DNA from: Apostichopus japonicus
Lineage: Eukaryota > Echinodermata > Holothuroidea > Aspidochirotida > Stichopodidae
Length of the DNA: 64,000 nt
NCBI RefSeq assembly: GCF_037975245.1
Contig: NC_092570.1
Coordinates: 6,615,001 to 6,679,000, forward strand
Reading direction: 5' to 3'
Below, one piece after another: positions 10,798 to 23,300 of the stretch; positions within the stretch are counted from its first letter, which is position 1; each line of letters starts with the position of its first letter. A model generated the notes under the pieces. That model ran no database searches. It was given only the letters and a program-made list of their open reading frames with translations, and was not told the origin of the DNA. The position numbers and the translations under genes are program-made.

Positions 10798-13050
10798 CTA
10801 GATGACAGTATTTTTAGAACTACGGGATAATCGCCGAGAATTGTTCGGTTGTGTCGACTGCGACTGTGAACGCCGACGTTCATCTCCGTTTCGTAAAATT
10901 TGTGATGTCATATCCATGCGCGACATTCTCGAGATCGCCCGTGTTTCCTGTATGTCATCATACTTGGTATCGTGGACGCTATTTGGGTGAATTACCCGAC
11001 CAGATTTCGTTACATACGGTGTCTGGTCCTCAACTCGTAACGGACGTTTCCTCCGCGATTTCGACCCCCTTCCATCCATAGTTCGCCTTTTCCACTTATT
11101 AACGGATTGTGGTACGGCAGTAGGTGCGGTCCATCCGCGAGGCTTGGCAGGGGATCGCTCGACGCTCTGCGGTGGCTCTGAGATGAAACTAGCAGCTGAG
11201 TTTGACGATGGACGCTTGTCAGTGGCAACACCACTGCCATCACCAGTCTCTTTCTCACGACCTTTCTGTGGTGTCGTTTCGTTCTCTTCTACTGCGTCAG
11301 ACTCCTTTGTAGACTTGCTTGAAGTGGTTTTCTTGGTTACGGTAGACACACTCACCGCTTCTGTATCGCTGTATTTTGATGGAGATGAACGCTCTTTTCT
11401 GAACTCTCTTTCTTCAAGTTCCTCCTCCTTTTTTGGAGGAGGTGTTTTACTGGGTGTTGAGCGCTTTCTTTCTCGGCGATCAGGCCTTTTCTCATCATCC
11501 CGTTTACTTTCATCAGTTGACAAATGTTCGCTACTCTCCTCACTCACTTTATCCTTACTGTGTCTTCTGATGCTTTTACTATCTTTACTATTTCTTCGAC
11601 TTTTCGCATCTTCTTTACTGTTTGTTGTACTAATCATTTCCTTAGCCAAAACTTGATTATCGCCACCTGTTTCACCGTCGTTTACAGTTAACTCTTTCTC
11701 GTTTTCCTTTTTATATTCTGCCTCCTTTACCTTTTCCTGTGCTTTATCATATCCCTGTTCTTCTTCATTCTTCCTTGGGACGGATTCATTCGATTCCGAA
11801 ATTGTTGTGTTTGAAGACTTTTCTCCTTGAGTTTCTCCATCTGAGATTGGATTGGTATTAACAGCTTCCTGTTTCACCTGATCACCTACTTCTTGGCTTC
11901 GACTATCTTTTCCCTCCTCTTTGATATTCTTTTCCTCCGAAATAGACTCTCTGCCCTCGTTTTTATCTGTACTTCCTCTTCGAGTTTCTATCTTATCATT
12001 GGATTTGTTATCGATATCATGACCTTCCTCTGGCTTCTCACTCTCAGGCGTTGCTGGTGCTTTATTTGCAGCAACACTTTTTGCTCCAGTATCGCCATTT
12101 GGTCCCCTATCTTCTGCTTTCACGTCATTTAAAGTTTCACTGTTAACATTTTGAGTAGCTTTATCACCATTGGACTGTGTTAACACACCCTCTGCATCCT
12201 TCTTGTCAACGATATCGCTTTTGACTTGTTCCTTTCCAGTCTCCTCTTGCTCTTTGCCTGCTTCCACCGGAATTTGTGGAGACGGAGGAACAGACACTAG
12301 TCTGGATTCATCACCATTTGATGAAGGTGATTTTGGGTTAGATTGTCTTGAGGGGTCATCTTTTGCACTTTGGTTTGAATTTGTGCCTTGTGTTTGCCCT
12401 TTTTGCTCAGGCAAAGTTTCCTGTAGACTTTCTTCGGGTAACATTTCAAGAAGGTGGTTTGGAACCTGTCCTAAGTCAACATTCCCGGTTGACGCCAGAA
12501 GAGAACATATTTCTTTGTTACGAAGTCTAGCTGCTATCACAATCGCCGTTTTAGAATTAAAATTTTCAACGTTTACGTCAACACGTTGTGAGTAGTCACC
12601 TGTAAGCAAAGTTCGCACAACTGGTACATTTTCAATTTCAATAGCTTGAACTAGAGCAGTATTACCATCTTCGTCTTGTAAATTTGGATCTGTTCTCGAG
12701 CATTCCATAAGCAACTTAACCATGTCCTCTTTCCCTTCTTCCCTACAAGCTAACATTAAAGCACTGCATCCGTGCAAATCGACCATATTCACGTCAGCGC
12801 CATTTTGGATAAACAACTCTGTCATGCCATCCCGAGCCGTTCTGTCGTCAACGAAACTAACCCTCATCAATGGACTTCTTTCTAAAGAGTCCCGGATGTT
12901 TATATTTACATTTTCCTCTAAAACAAGGGTTTTGACCTTGGCCAAGTCCTCGTTGCTTACTTCATCTAGCAATGACCGTTCGTGTGGACTTAAGATACGC
13001 AAATTGATGTTTGGAAACATTTTGTTCATTGGAAGTTGATCTTGTGGAAT
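10798..13050 (-). CDS. Ankyrin-repeat protein with long charged, disordered tail (possibly ANKRD34-like)
   Basis: A 743-residue frame from ATG 13029 to TAG 10798, with no intron needed. Residues about 15-195 carry roughly five ankyrin repeats: look for SPLMRVS, NGADVNMVDLHGCSALMLAC, DPNLQDEDGNTALVQAI and TAIVIAARL. Residues about 200-640 are a low-complexity tract rich in E, K, S and D, with KSRRNSKDSKSIRRHSKDK-type basic serine clusters that suggest phosphorylation. The last 100 residues are strongly basic (GRGSKSRRKRPLR), a likely nuclear signal. Repeats at the N-terminus in one exon followed by a disordered tail recall ANKRD34, but this is tentative. A good acceptor (ttttactgtag) precedes 13050. 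The frame is open from there (IPQDQLP before Met1), and TAG sits exactly at the acceptor. Met1 may thus be the start, or an upstream exon may add residues. Confidence 0.8.
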   Translation of the reverse strand: MPQDQLPMNKMFPNINLRILSPHERSLLDEVSNEDLAKVKTLVLEENVNINIRDSLERSPLMRVSFVDDRTARDGMTELFIQNGADVNMVDLHGCSALMLACREEGKEDMVKLLMECSRTDPNLQDEDGNTALVQAIEIENVPVVRTLLTGDYSQRVDVNVENFNSKTAIVIAARLRNKEICSLLASTGNVDLGQVPNHLLEMLPEESLQETLPEQKGQTQGTNSNQSAKDDPSRQSNPKSPSSNGDESRLVSVPPSPQIPVEAGKEQEETGKEQVKSDIVDKKDAEGVLTQSNGDKATQNVNSETLNDVKAEDRGPNGDTGAKSVAANKAPATPESEKPEEGHDIDNKSNDKIETRRGSTDKNEGRESISEEKNIKEEGKDSRSQEVGDQVKQEAVNTNPISDGETQGEKSSNTTISESNESVPRKNEEEQGYDKAQEKVKEAEYKKENEKELTVNDGETGGDNQVLAKEMISTTNSKEDAKSRRNSKDSKSIRRHSKDKVSEESSEHLSTDESKRDDEKRPDRRERKRSTPSKTPPPKKEEELEEREFRKERSSPSKYSDTEAVSVSTVTKKTTSSKSTKESDAVEENETTPQKGREKETGDGSGVATDKRPSSNSAASFISEPPQSVERSPAKPRGWTAPTAVPQSVNKWKRRTMDGRGSKSRRKRPLRVEDQTPYVTKSGRVIHPNSVHDTKYDDIQETRAISRMSRMDMTSQILRNGDERRRSQSQSTQPNNSRRLSRSSKNTVI

Positions 13051-15023
13051 CTACAGTAAAAGATAAAAAAAGAGAAAGAAACTGATTTATCTTTATCTGT
13101 TTGATAAAGTGTTTAACATGATATCCATGGACAGCAAATCAAATATTATCGCTATCTTTGGTGTGAAACTTGATTTCAGTGATTATTGTAGTGTTTGTCT
13201 ATAAATTAAGATCGTGAACGACATTGGAGGTTCAAAGGCTTTATCATTTAATCAAGCGCACGTCTTTTGTACGTGTTTATAAAACTCTAACACATCGGCA
13301 TCGTCAGAAAGCAATGGCATTTAGTAAACATTGAAACACAGATGACTCTCACGTACATGCACCAAAATCATGGAAAAGTCTGCTTCCTTCAACATTGCCT
13401 GACACAAATTAGTATACGCAACATATTTGGAAGCATAAAATATGGAAATATCAGACGGATTGAAGGAGATGTAAGTTCGATGGTGAAATGTGAATATTAC
13501 ATAACAAGAGATGTTTGAACTTCACTCCTCCCAGCTCAAAATCTAAAAGGCATGGTGCGTAACGTTGTCAATGCCATGATAGTCCAAGCCAGCTGTTTTC
13601 CAATTGATAGTTGGCCATATCAATTGAAGATAAAGTGTGTATAGGTCAATGGAGCAATTGATATTACTCTAAGTAAGATGCCAAACTTAGTATTTATTAA
13701 CTTGCTGTGCGTCTGTTTTCTTACATTATCCTGAAAATCCTTTTAGAGCACTAGCCGTTCTTTACGTACTGACTAGGTATATTCATGTATCGCCATGGTA
13801 ATTATAGTACAGAGAATTAACATTATCAAATTCAGGCTTCTGGGGGGCTTTCAAAAGTGCTTGCACATTTTAGTTTGTACAAGATTTATAGGATTGTGAC
13901 TAAGATTTGCCAGAAAACGATTCTCCTTCCCATTTTCATTTAAGATCTGTGTCGTTTTACAGTGCAAATTGACCACATACAGCGTTCATCGGTGTAGCTA
14001 AATGTTCATCGTGTAAATGGTGCAATGAATACTGCATCGTCGAAATGGTCTTTGGGTAACTGAGAACTGAAACCCATTTATAAGACATTACAACAGCAAT
14101 CAAAAGGCATTTATGGCTAATGGGTCAGGTCAACAGCCTGCGGGACAAATAATTCCTCTTGTATATATTTTTTTCAGGAAATTTCATAACAAAAAGAACA
14201 AAGCAATACTTTTCATCTCTGCGAATAAGTGACTCAATAGCATTGTTTCTCAAATAAAATTTTCTTTACACAAAACAGAATAAAAGCCAACGGTTTATTT
14301 ATGACATTACATAATCAATAACTATTCGTAGAGACTTACTTTTTCATATCAAGATTCGCGTGATACGTCATTTTTCTCCAAATCTCGCTTTGGAAATTTC
14401 CGAAACATTTTCTTCGGTAAAAAAAAAGAAAAGAAAAAATAACATCAGACGTGAATAGTTACAGCATTCTGTGGTCCATTCAGAATCTCATATTTCCATA
14501 TTCCATCATATAGCACTGTCGGAGATACTGGAATCCCGAGCTGTAAGCCTAACCAAGAGTTTTGTTTTATCATAGTAACATCATCGTAAATGGCTCTATA
14601 TAATGACTGGTGCAAAAAACCCAAATGTTCTGTGACTTGTAGGCTACGTGACAATGAGTTGATTATTCATCCAAGGAAGATGTATACATGCTTGTTATCG
14701 CTGTACTGTATATAGCGAGACAGGCTTATTGCTGTACTCAAAACTATCGAATTGCAATATCAGCCTTGTACACTAGACTCACGTCAATGCTTGGCACGAT
14801 GAACTCAATAAAGTCGATATGACATTGTTGAGAAAGTATTGGATTCCCATGTCAATTATGATGCAGCCTGGCTATAACCTTGCAGACAACATCACCTTGT
14901 AAGACGCTCAATAACAGACACAGACCGTCACGCCATGAAAATATGCCACCGTGGCTTAAATCAACAATTTCGTTTCGTTTCCGCGTCGTTATTATTCACG
15001 TAATGTATACACAGAGGCATAAC
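13051..15023. other. Intergenic or 5' flank of the ankyrin gene
   Basis: I find no exon I can support. A 70-residue minus-strand frame at 14445-14654 has no recognisable motif. Confidence 0.45.
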
Positions 15024-15069
<46 letters not shown>

Positions 15070-15106
15070 CATATATATATATATATATATAAATATAAAT
15101 ATATAT

Positions 15107-15176
<70 letters not shown>

Positions 15177-15177
15177 G
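15024..15177. repeat. (AT)n microsatellite
   Basis: About 150 bases of AT dinucleotide repeat with a few C and AAAT interruptions. Short reading frames of alternating I and Y here are artefacts. Confidence 0.97.
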
Positions 15178-15430
15178 CGTTTCAGTTTCCACTATTTGAC
15201 GAGGTTACAACAATAGTGTAGTGTACAAGTTATGTATACGAACTGTATACGAACTTTAATGGATTCTTCTTCGCCCAACACTTCGTAGTAACGGCTGGTG
15301 GTTAGCCATCACCACTTGATGATATAACTTCACCCAGACTGCTATATACAAAGTAGTCTGTAAAGGTCTAATTCGATCAATCTTATATGAAAGAAAAAAT
15401 GCTGTCCAAGCCTATAGTTGCTTTATTATA

Positions 15431-15836
15431 AATTATAAAGGCTATACAATATATTAGAGATCCATAAAATTGTATTCAAAGCACAAGCATATATAGTGAG
15501 CAAAGCCAAGTTAAAGGTCAGCATTATTGCCCTCAAAATATGCTAGAAAGTCAAAAAATAACCACCCGTGTTTAAACTGTTTACTGACACCATCAGGACA
15601 CACCCCCTCACCCCTCTGCAAACACAACTATAGTTGTTCTCTCTAAAATTATAAAGGCTATACTATATGTTAGAGATCCATAAAAACGGATTCAAAGCAC
15701 AAGCCTATAGTGAGCTAAGCCAAGTTAAAGGTCAGCATTATTGCCCAAAAATATGCTAGAAAGTCAATTAATAACCACCCGTGTTTAAACTGTTTACTGA
15801 CACCATCAGAACTCCCCCCCCCCTCACCCCCTCTAT
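15431..15836. repeat. Tandem duplication, two copies about 217 bp apart
   Basis: 15431-15620 and 15648-15836 share the same sequence, from AATTATAAAGGCTATAC through GACACCATCAG to a C-rich end, with scattered substitutions. Neither copy has coding capacity. Confidence 0.85.
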
Positions 15837-16672
15837 AGAAATTTAATTACCAAAGTGAACCCGCCTCTATGACTGGGATAACTTGGAGAGATGTAACCTA
15901 CAGGAGGGTACTTTTGAAGACTTTCCAATGGTAATGAATGACACATTTGCAGCTGAGCATGGACGACGGAAGAGGATTTGAACGGGGACGAGATAAGGGG
16001 GGGGGGGGTACAAACTTTGAGGACCACAGGGAGGTGTGAATGTGATATTATTTCAGTCAGGGCTCAAACCACAAATTACCTCAGAACCTGGAAACTGTTT
16101 CCTTTTGGGAATTCCGCACATCAAATTCCTCCCCAATTAGCCCAGATATGTCGTTTACAAACCTACGGAGCACATAAAGATATTAACTACATACGATTTT
16201 TTTTTTGGGGGGGGGGCAGCTACGAAGCTTCACCCACACTATTTTCCAACCTTCTCCACTATCCAAACTACCCACCCATTTCCAAGAAAGACATGCCTTT
16301 CAACTTCCATTAGGTCCTTTAAGTAATAAAGATAGGGGAATAACATAGTGAAAATTACATGTACCACCTTGTGCCCTCGGCAAGAATTGCTGACTAAGCC
16401 AACATGTATAGATTTTGAAATCGAGAACAATAGAGAAGAGAGGATTCTCGAGGAAAGACCCCACAGTACACTTTATTGGCACCCTGTTATACCCGTGCGG
16501 AATGTTTCATAAATCATGTCCTGTCCATGTTCTCTCCTATATAGATCCTATATAGATATAAAACGTCGTTCAAGTGTGAATTTGCAGCATTTATCGCAAA
16601 TAACAAGATGAAAAGCACAAACAATAAGCGACATAAATCCTCTCTGAGGCAATATGGAAACGTTTTAGATCA
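15837..16672. other. Intergenic, 3' flank of the coiled-coil gene
   Basis: Only homopolymer G runs (15998-16008, 16207-16217) stand out. No gene seen. Confidence 0.45.
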
Positions 16673-19600
16673 TCAAACATCAGTCTCTAAAATATCCGCT
16701 TCCTGTGGACGGAGTAAAGCTACTTCCGCCTCTTCGTCCCAACTTTCCAACGTTTGAGTGTTCCATGTAAACATAGGCTCTGGTTTGTTCACCCTAGTAC
16801 GTCGTAAGTTCGTAGGGATCGATTCCGATATCATTAACTGTACTTCCTTCCTTTTACTTTCAAATATTTCGTCAATCTTAGTGTCGATGCTGCCCTCTTC
16901 AACACTCTCTTCCTCTGATTTGATCAGTCCGCGATACGTTTCCGTGAATCTCATTATTTCTACCAATGAGAATGCGTATAGCAAAACACTCTGTTTGGCC
17001 ATGATCGTGGATTTGATTCGCTTCAGGTCTTTATCGCTCGTGGCCTTGTTGATTTTGGCCAATACATCCTTTTCGAACCTTTCCAAATTTTCGGTCGCTT
17101 CTTCTTCCGAACCAAAGAATTCGTCTAATAGACGATTTTGGGCGTGGCAGTCTGGATTTTTGGGATGATTTGAATCCTCCTCTTCCTCCTCCTGTTCGTC
17201 TGCTCTCTCTTCTTCTTGTTTGGTCCCGTCAAGTTCACCATCTTCTCCACCAGTTGCCCGCCTTTTAGCTTTCTTCGCTTCTGCCAGGAGAGCTGTCATG
17301 TAAAATATTCAAAGAGCGTTACCTGGCAACATGATGATATAAGTTCGCTGATTGAAAAGTTTGAGTTTACTTTTTAATGAAATGCGTTAAAAAAAATCAT
17401 TATGTTTACATTCAGGATAGCCCGGAAAAACATTGTATAAGCTGTGCAATGAATGCAATCATTAAGCGTGCCATCGCCATTATTACATGATAACAGTCAC
17501 GTGATTAGAGTTCTGATCTAAATAGCTCATCGAACAAGAATATGGTTAGTTTCGCGGTCATACTATTTTGTTGTCATTCTTATTTGAGTCCTTTTTTGTT
17601 CTCTTGGCTTATTTTGAGTGATTTTTCTATTTAAAAAAGTTTTTTTTTCTGTCATTCGTTCTTTGCCATGCAATATTTAGGTGTCGCAATAAACACGTTA
17701 CACCGGATGAGAATAATGGGTTACTTTGGCTTTAATGCCGCCATGTTTGCTATTTCGTGATCTGTTTGCTTTTGCATGTGTTATTTCCTTACAAACATAC
17801 ACAGTACCGTTGGATAGTTTGATAAGCCGTTGTGTGCCATTATAAAAAAAAAAAACTAAAATCCCTACCTTTGCTAGCTTTGGTTTCCTTATCTATTCGC
17901 TTCCTCAGATTTTCGCGCTCATGTAACACACTCCGGTTTTCATCAATCACAGCCAAGAGGTGGCGTTCGACGAGCTCAACCTCTCTTTGCTTTTCTAGTT
18001 TTTCCAACTCCGCACTGAGCAATCCATTGTAACATCTAAAAGAATTAGGAAAAGAGCAAAACAGTAAAAGGTGACAGGTGATTTAATAGGTTAAGCCCAT
18101 GTTTATGGATGCTTCTTATTTCATCACACATACTGTGTGATGTCCTAAAATATATACGTACCTGTTCTGGAATGCATATAATCAAGGGCGTAGGAACCGG
18201 GGGGCTGGGGGCGCCAGCCCCCCCCAGTGAAAAATGTGGAGGGGCGGAAGTATCATTCCGCCCCCCCCCCCGCTCCGCAAGTCAGAAAACCCCTTTTTCA
18301 TTTCCAAATGAGAAAAAAATCTCATTTGGAGCACCAAATTGCATCTAAGGCCAGGTGAAAATACAAAATTAAGTTTACAAAGTGGAGTGGGTGTTGAAGT
18401 GTGCTATATTGCACCAAATTGCATCTGAGGCCACCTGGAAATGCAAAAAATTCCAAAGGGGAGGGGACACTCCCTCCCCTTAGACCCCTCCCCTAGGCCG
18501 GCCATCAGTCTTCAGCCCCCCCACCCACTCAAAAGTACCTTCCTACGCCACTGCATATAATATAAACCCACAGAGTCGATGTGTGACGCAATAGCCTTAT
18601 ATACAGATAGAAATAGAAACAGTTTATGTGGTCCTTTATTTATGAGTTACCGTATACACCTTAAGGAAGTCACGTTCTATGGGAACCATTACATATATAG
18701 CATGTAGTTCGTTGACCCCGTGACTGGTATTGGTCTATGAACAATTGCATAAATGTCACAGATGGGGTAGATCAAGGCCTGGGAGTGGGGGGGGGGGGCT
18801 GCACAATCTTCGTGAGTTTTCTTGACTCTTAACAAATGTACTGTTAATACATGATATGCTCAAAACAATCAGCACCGTTCGGCCGCGTGCGGGCTATCCT
18901 AACATTAAACCTTTACTTTCTTATACACCGCTAGTTCGATAATAATTTCGGTATATACCGATACTTGTCTTCTGCCGCAGCCCCTCTTCGTAAAAAGTCG
19001 TAGATCCGATACTGGGGTTACCCCCAGGATGGTTATCATTCTCACCACACCTTCCCCTTAATCAACTGCATTCCATTTTAATTTTCTCGTGGAATTTCTT
19101 TTCATACATGGTATAAGGATTTGCCATATTGGGTACAAGAATTCTGTTGCTTGTGAGGTCAAATCTCCTTTGAGGTCATCAGAGGTCAAACTGTGAAAAA
19201 CCTTTTACATGATATCTAACGATACCTCTAACACTTTGTGTGTGGATTCATAACATTGAGTAAAATATCCCTACTGTTTTTGGTGGAGGTGTGTATAGCC
19301 ACGTTCAGTAGACTGACCTGTGTTTATGATGCCATAGTGTTATTGTAGTCAAAATGGTGGTTCGGGCCATTTCTATTGTAACAGCTAGTTCTGGTTATAC
19401 TAACAAGCAGAAGTCTAGTGCACAGAAGTCATCGAAACCTCACTGCATTTTGCATTCTAGTTTGTTTTAATTTGCATGAGGGGTCATGGCACTATAAAAT
19501 GTACTCGCTCTATCGAGAATGTGTGATATTTCATGAGGCGCACACTTGTACATTTTTTTGTTGTGATCCAATATTCTGACTCTACATCATACATTAGTAC

Positions 19601-20348
19601 ATCCGGGTTCTCCAACACCCCAGTCTTGTAGCCCTCTTGTGTGTAACTCACTGGTGGCCTATTCTCTGTGTATTTTGATGCTATTAGCGGATTCTCCCAT
19701 GCCTTTGGAATTATGGTATACTACAGAACTTTCCTATAATTGGGAGGGTTTTGAGGCTTCTTGGTCGACAAACTGTAGGTTTTCGTTCAATTGTTGATCG
19801 GAGTTCTGAGAGAGAAATATCCAGTTAATATTATACAATACATTAACAATCAGGCAGTAACTCTACTAGCTCAATTAACTTTTAACACCAGAGTTAACAT
19901 GAATTATTTACTCAAGTTAACTTGGGATTAACTTGGGTTAAACTAGGAAAGTAATAAAAAGAGGCAACAAAAATGTTTATTTATAGATATTAGGAAAACC
20001 TATTATTTTGTTCCTTTCTCTTTTGATTTCTGTCTTTCGGTTCCCAAGATCAGAGTCCTGGGCCCCGGGCCTATCCGAACCTAGCCGTCAAACCGGCTCT
20101 CTTTATTACAAAACGTTAATCTAACTGCTCAAGCGTACCTGATTCTGAGAATTGTGCTTCAAATGTCACCACGGAGCTCCACTACAACTATACGGGGAGG
20201 GGTGGTGGTAAAACAAACCAGAAGCTGCTTCTTTTTATTTCTCTTAACTTTGGCAAATTAATCACGTTTGGAAAGCTAGAACAAAACAAGAACACAAAGT
20301 ATAGACAAGAAACACTAGATCGATGTAACAAGAAAGAAGCAAAAACCG

Positions 20349-20387
<39 letters not shown>

Positions 20388-23300
20388 ACGCCAGCATAAT
20401 ACAACCTACAACTAAGAAATTGGTTTGTTGGGTAAAACACAATGGTTCTTCTCGTTTACATATAATATACTATTGGATTAGTCACGAACTGCAAATATTT
20501 ACAAGTGTCATTTAAACTGATCATGGGTGTAAAGTTAACAATTAAAGGCTTATCTGTTCATATATGTACAGAGTTCAACAGTTTAAGGATTCTTGTTTGA
20601 CCTGATGTCTTGTCCTGAAATTTAATTTAAACGGAATTTAATGGAAGGTTTCTTATACACCTCCACGCACATCAAGTGTATATATAAAACTGAATCCATG
20701 AGTAAGCGATGTAAATACGTGGCGAAGAGCTCGGGGAGTACATAATCTGGACGAATCTGTTTTACGGCCTTCCTGTACTCTGAAAGCTTCCCTCTGTTCT
20801 TTATAGGTACCATATCACCATTAAAGTAGGGTATACATCCAGTCGAAAGGTTAACCATTGTCGGAAGAAAATGGGGCTAACATGACATAATGTAATACTT
20901 GTTTAAGCATATTATCAATTACCATTATGCTTTTTCTGCTTCTATGTGGAAGAGCATAATTTAAAGTACATGTGAACATAAAGAGGATTGAATGTGATAT
21001 AAACCATTTTAGAAATTCTTTGGTTAAATATTGATACTACTCCGAGAGAGCAGACGGAAGGGTTGGGGTTCAGTATGCTAAACTTGCTCCTTTTCTAGCT
21101 CAAAATCTAAACGGTCGTGCATAAGGAAATTTGCAAGTGCCATATATGACAGGCCAAGATCTCAGCTATCACGTGGTGGGTAAGAAATGCCAGTTGAAAA
21201 CTTCTATCTATGCTTTGGCGCGGGCCTTGAAAGTGTGACGAGTTTAGTGTGTAAGTCAATGGAGCGATTAATTGTGGTACGACCACCTTTAGAGGTAACA
21301 CGTGGTATATGTCGCCGACGTTACAGGGGACAGGAGATAGTCATTCTACATGCAGCGCATTCGACTGTGAAGTATACGTTCGGGTTATATGGGAATAAAG
21401 GACCGAGTAAAGAAACGTCCTAAACAGGGATCAAATGTTTAGTCGATATCGATCAACGGGGATCGATAAAGCATCCGAAAGGATCTTTAAATGCCATGAT
21501 TTCATTAGGAGGGTTCAGGGATCGATTGGGGATCGAACAAGGTATTGGGTGTCAAAGTTTACGACCATAAAAGAGAAAGTGTATAAAATACTTTTATTTC
21601 GAAATTTTGTAAGGTTACATGGGGGTGTGGGGGGGGGGCACAATCCTCCACTGGCATGTGACTTTGACATCAGGTGTCAAATTAAGAAGTTACCACAGAC
21701 TTTCCGAAAAATTTAAACAAAATGATACCGTTTGAAAATAAAACTCGGTTTTATATTCTCTCGCATTACAAGGTCCTGAAGGTGTCCAAATACGCACTAA
21801 CTGATTAAAGAAAGATAAACGTAGTTTAGAAAGACGTTTTGGGGAAGTTTATTTTCTTAAGATAAATCGAGAAAGATAACCCAGAAAGTTTAATGAGATA
21901 AACTCCCATTTGCTAGGATAGGCCTATATGTTCTCAGCCTCTACGACAGCCTACCGTCTTAGCCACACGAGAATTGGGACTTGTGCAATATACCACTACC
22001 AAAAGACTAAAACGGTTTAGATACCGTATACCGTCAGATATTTTCAACAAAGATCGGTTGCCGATTTCGATTGATATCGTGAAAATTATCCGGTGGATTT
22101 TTAATTCATGATTATCCGCTGCTCTGTACGCCATTTAAGTACACTGAATTGAAAAAGCCATTTCGAGATGTTTGAGCAACAGCTATGAGGTAAGTGTCTT
22201 CCAAAATATACAACATGATTAGTATACATTAATGGATTGAAATGGAAGTCTCTCGTAATTTGTTTGACAATAGAGGTATCTAATCAGTAGACAGCTTGAA
22301 ATATGCTTTCTGATAATTATTCATTATTGCAGCGTTGCCACTAGTATATTATCTCCAGCCCCCCCCCCCCCCTCCCAATTTCTCTCTTTCGACCATTCCC
22401 GGTTAGCTTATACCGTGGGTTGATAGCTCTCTGTCTTCTTCGCGTTCTAGTAACTATAACTTATCACCTTAGGTCCTCCCCCCCCCACACCCCCAACCCA
22501 AAGTATCGAATACGTCATGGTTAGAGTATACATGCCAACGGTATATATCGTGAGCTCAGCCTAATAGGAAGAAAACCGTGCGAAATGTTATTGCTTATTG
22601 AATTATTTCCAAGTTCGATCGGTTTACAATTTTAAAATACTTTTTTAATTTTTTTAATGATATTGATGTCCAACGTTCTACGAAGAATAAGAATGTATAT
22701 GTTACCTATACTGACACCTAACTATATATAACCAAGATACATGTTGTGCGAAATTTTTGTCTTAGGCCTATTTCGAACCATGCACTTCAGTATAACTTAG
22801 GACGTCATGGCCCAGGGGTTCTCAATAAAAAATATATACGAGGGCTCAGTAGACCTGGAGGTAAAGAATGGTTAGAGCAAAAGGACAAGTATAGAAGCAA
22901 AACCTCACTAAGCTTTATTTTGGTATACGGTAAATTCGCGATAGTTTGACCGTTAATGTTATTTTAAAGAAGATATCGATGACGACGATCTCGGTGATTT
23001 TGATCACTGGTTTAGTTCTGGTTTATCACTTTAACTATGTGATTTCATCGATGGGTCGAACTTAGATTCCACCAGAAATAAAAACAAATATGTCTATACT
23101 TTGTAAAGGTCGGGAGTCAATCTGCCCTAACTTCGCGCATGCGTAGGAAGTTTACCGTATAATTCCGCTAAATCGGTGGAATAATCCACGAAAGTGTCTC
23201 AAAATACAAAATTGATGTCTCCTTGTTTCACTGTGAACGGCAATTTTGGTCGTTTTCTGTAAACGCTTTGTAGATTCAAAATGCGATTAAAAATGTGGTT

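Noticed and set aside
10802-13039. Plus-strand reading frames opposite the ankyrin gene
   Set aside because: They are shadows of the biased codon use of the real minus-strand exon.
14880-15192. Reading frames rich in I and Y
   Set aside because: Translations of the AT microsatellite.
18109-18348. Proline/glycine-rich open frames at 18109, 41085-41490 and 6701
   Set aside because: They are translations of hAT MITE copies, not genes.
20622-20858. Minus-strand exon inside intron 1 of the coiled-coil gene
   Set aside because: Its plausible splice borders are phase 0 on both sides, while the surrounding intron is phase 2. The flanking exons join correctly without it, and no motif is recognisable.
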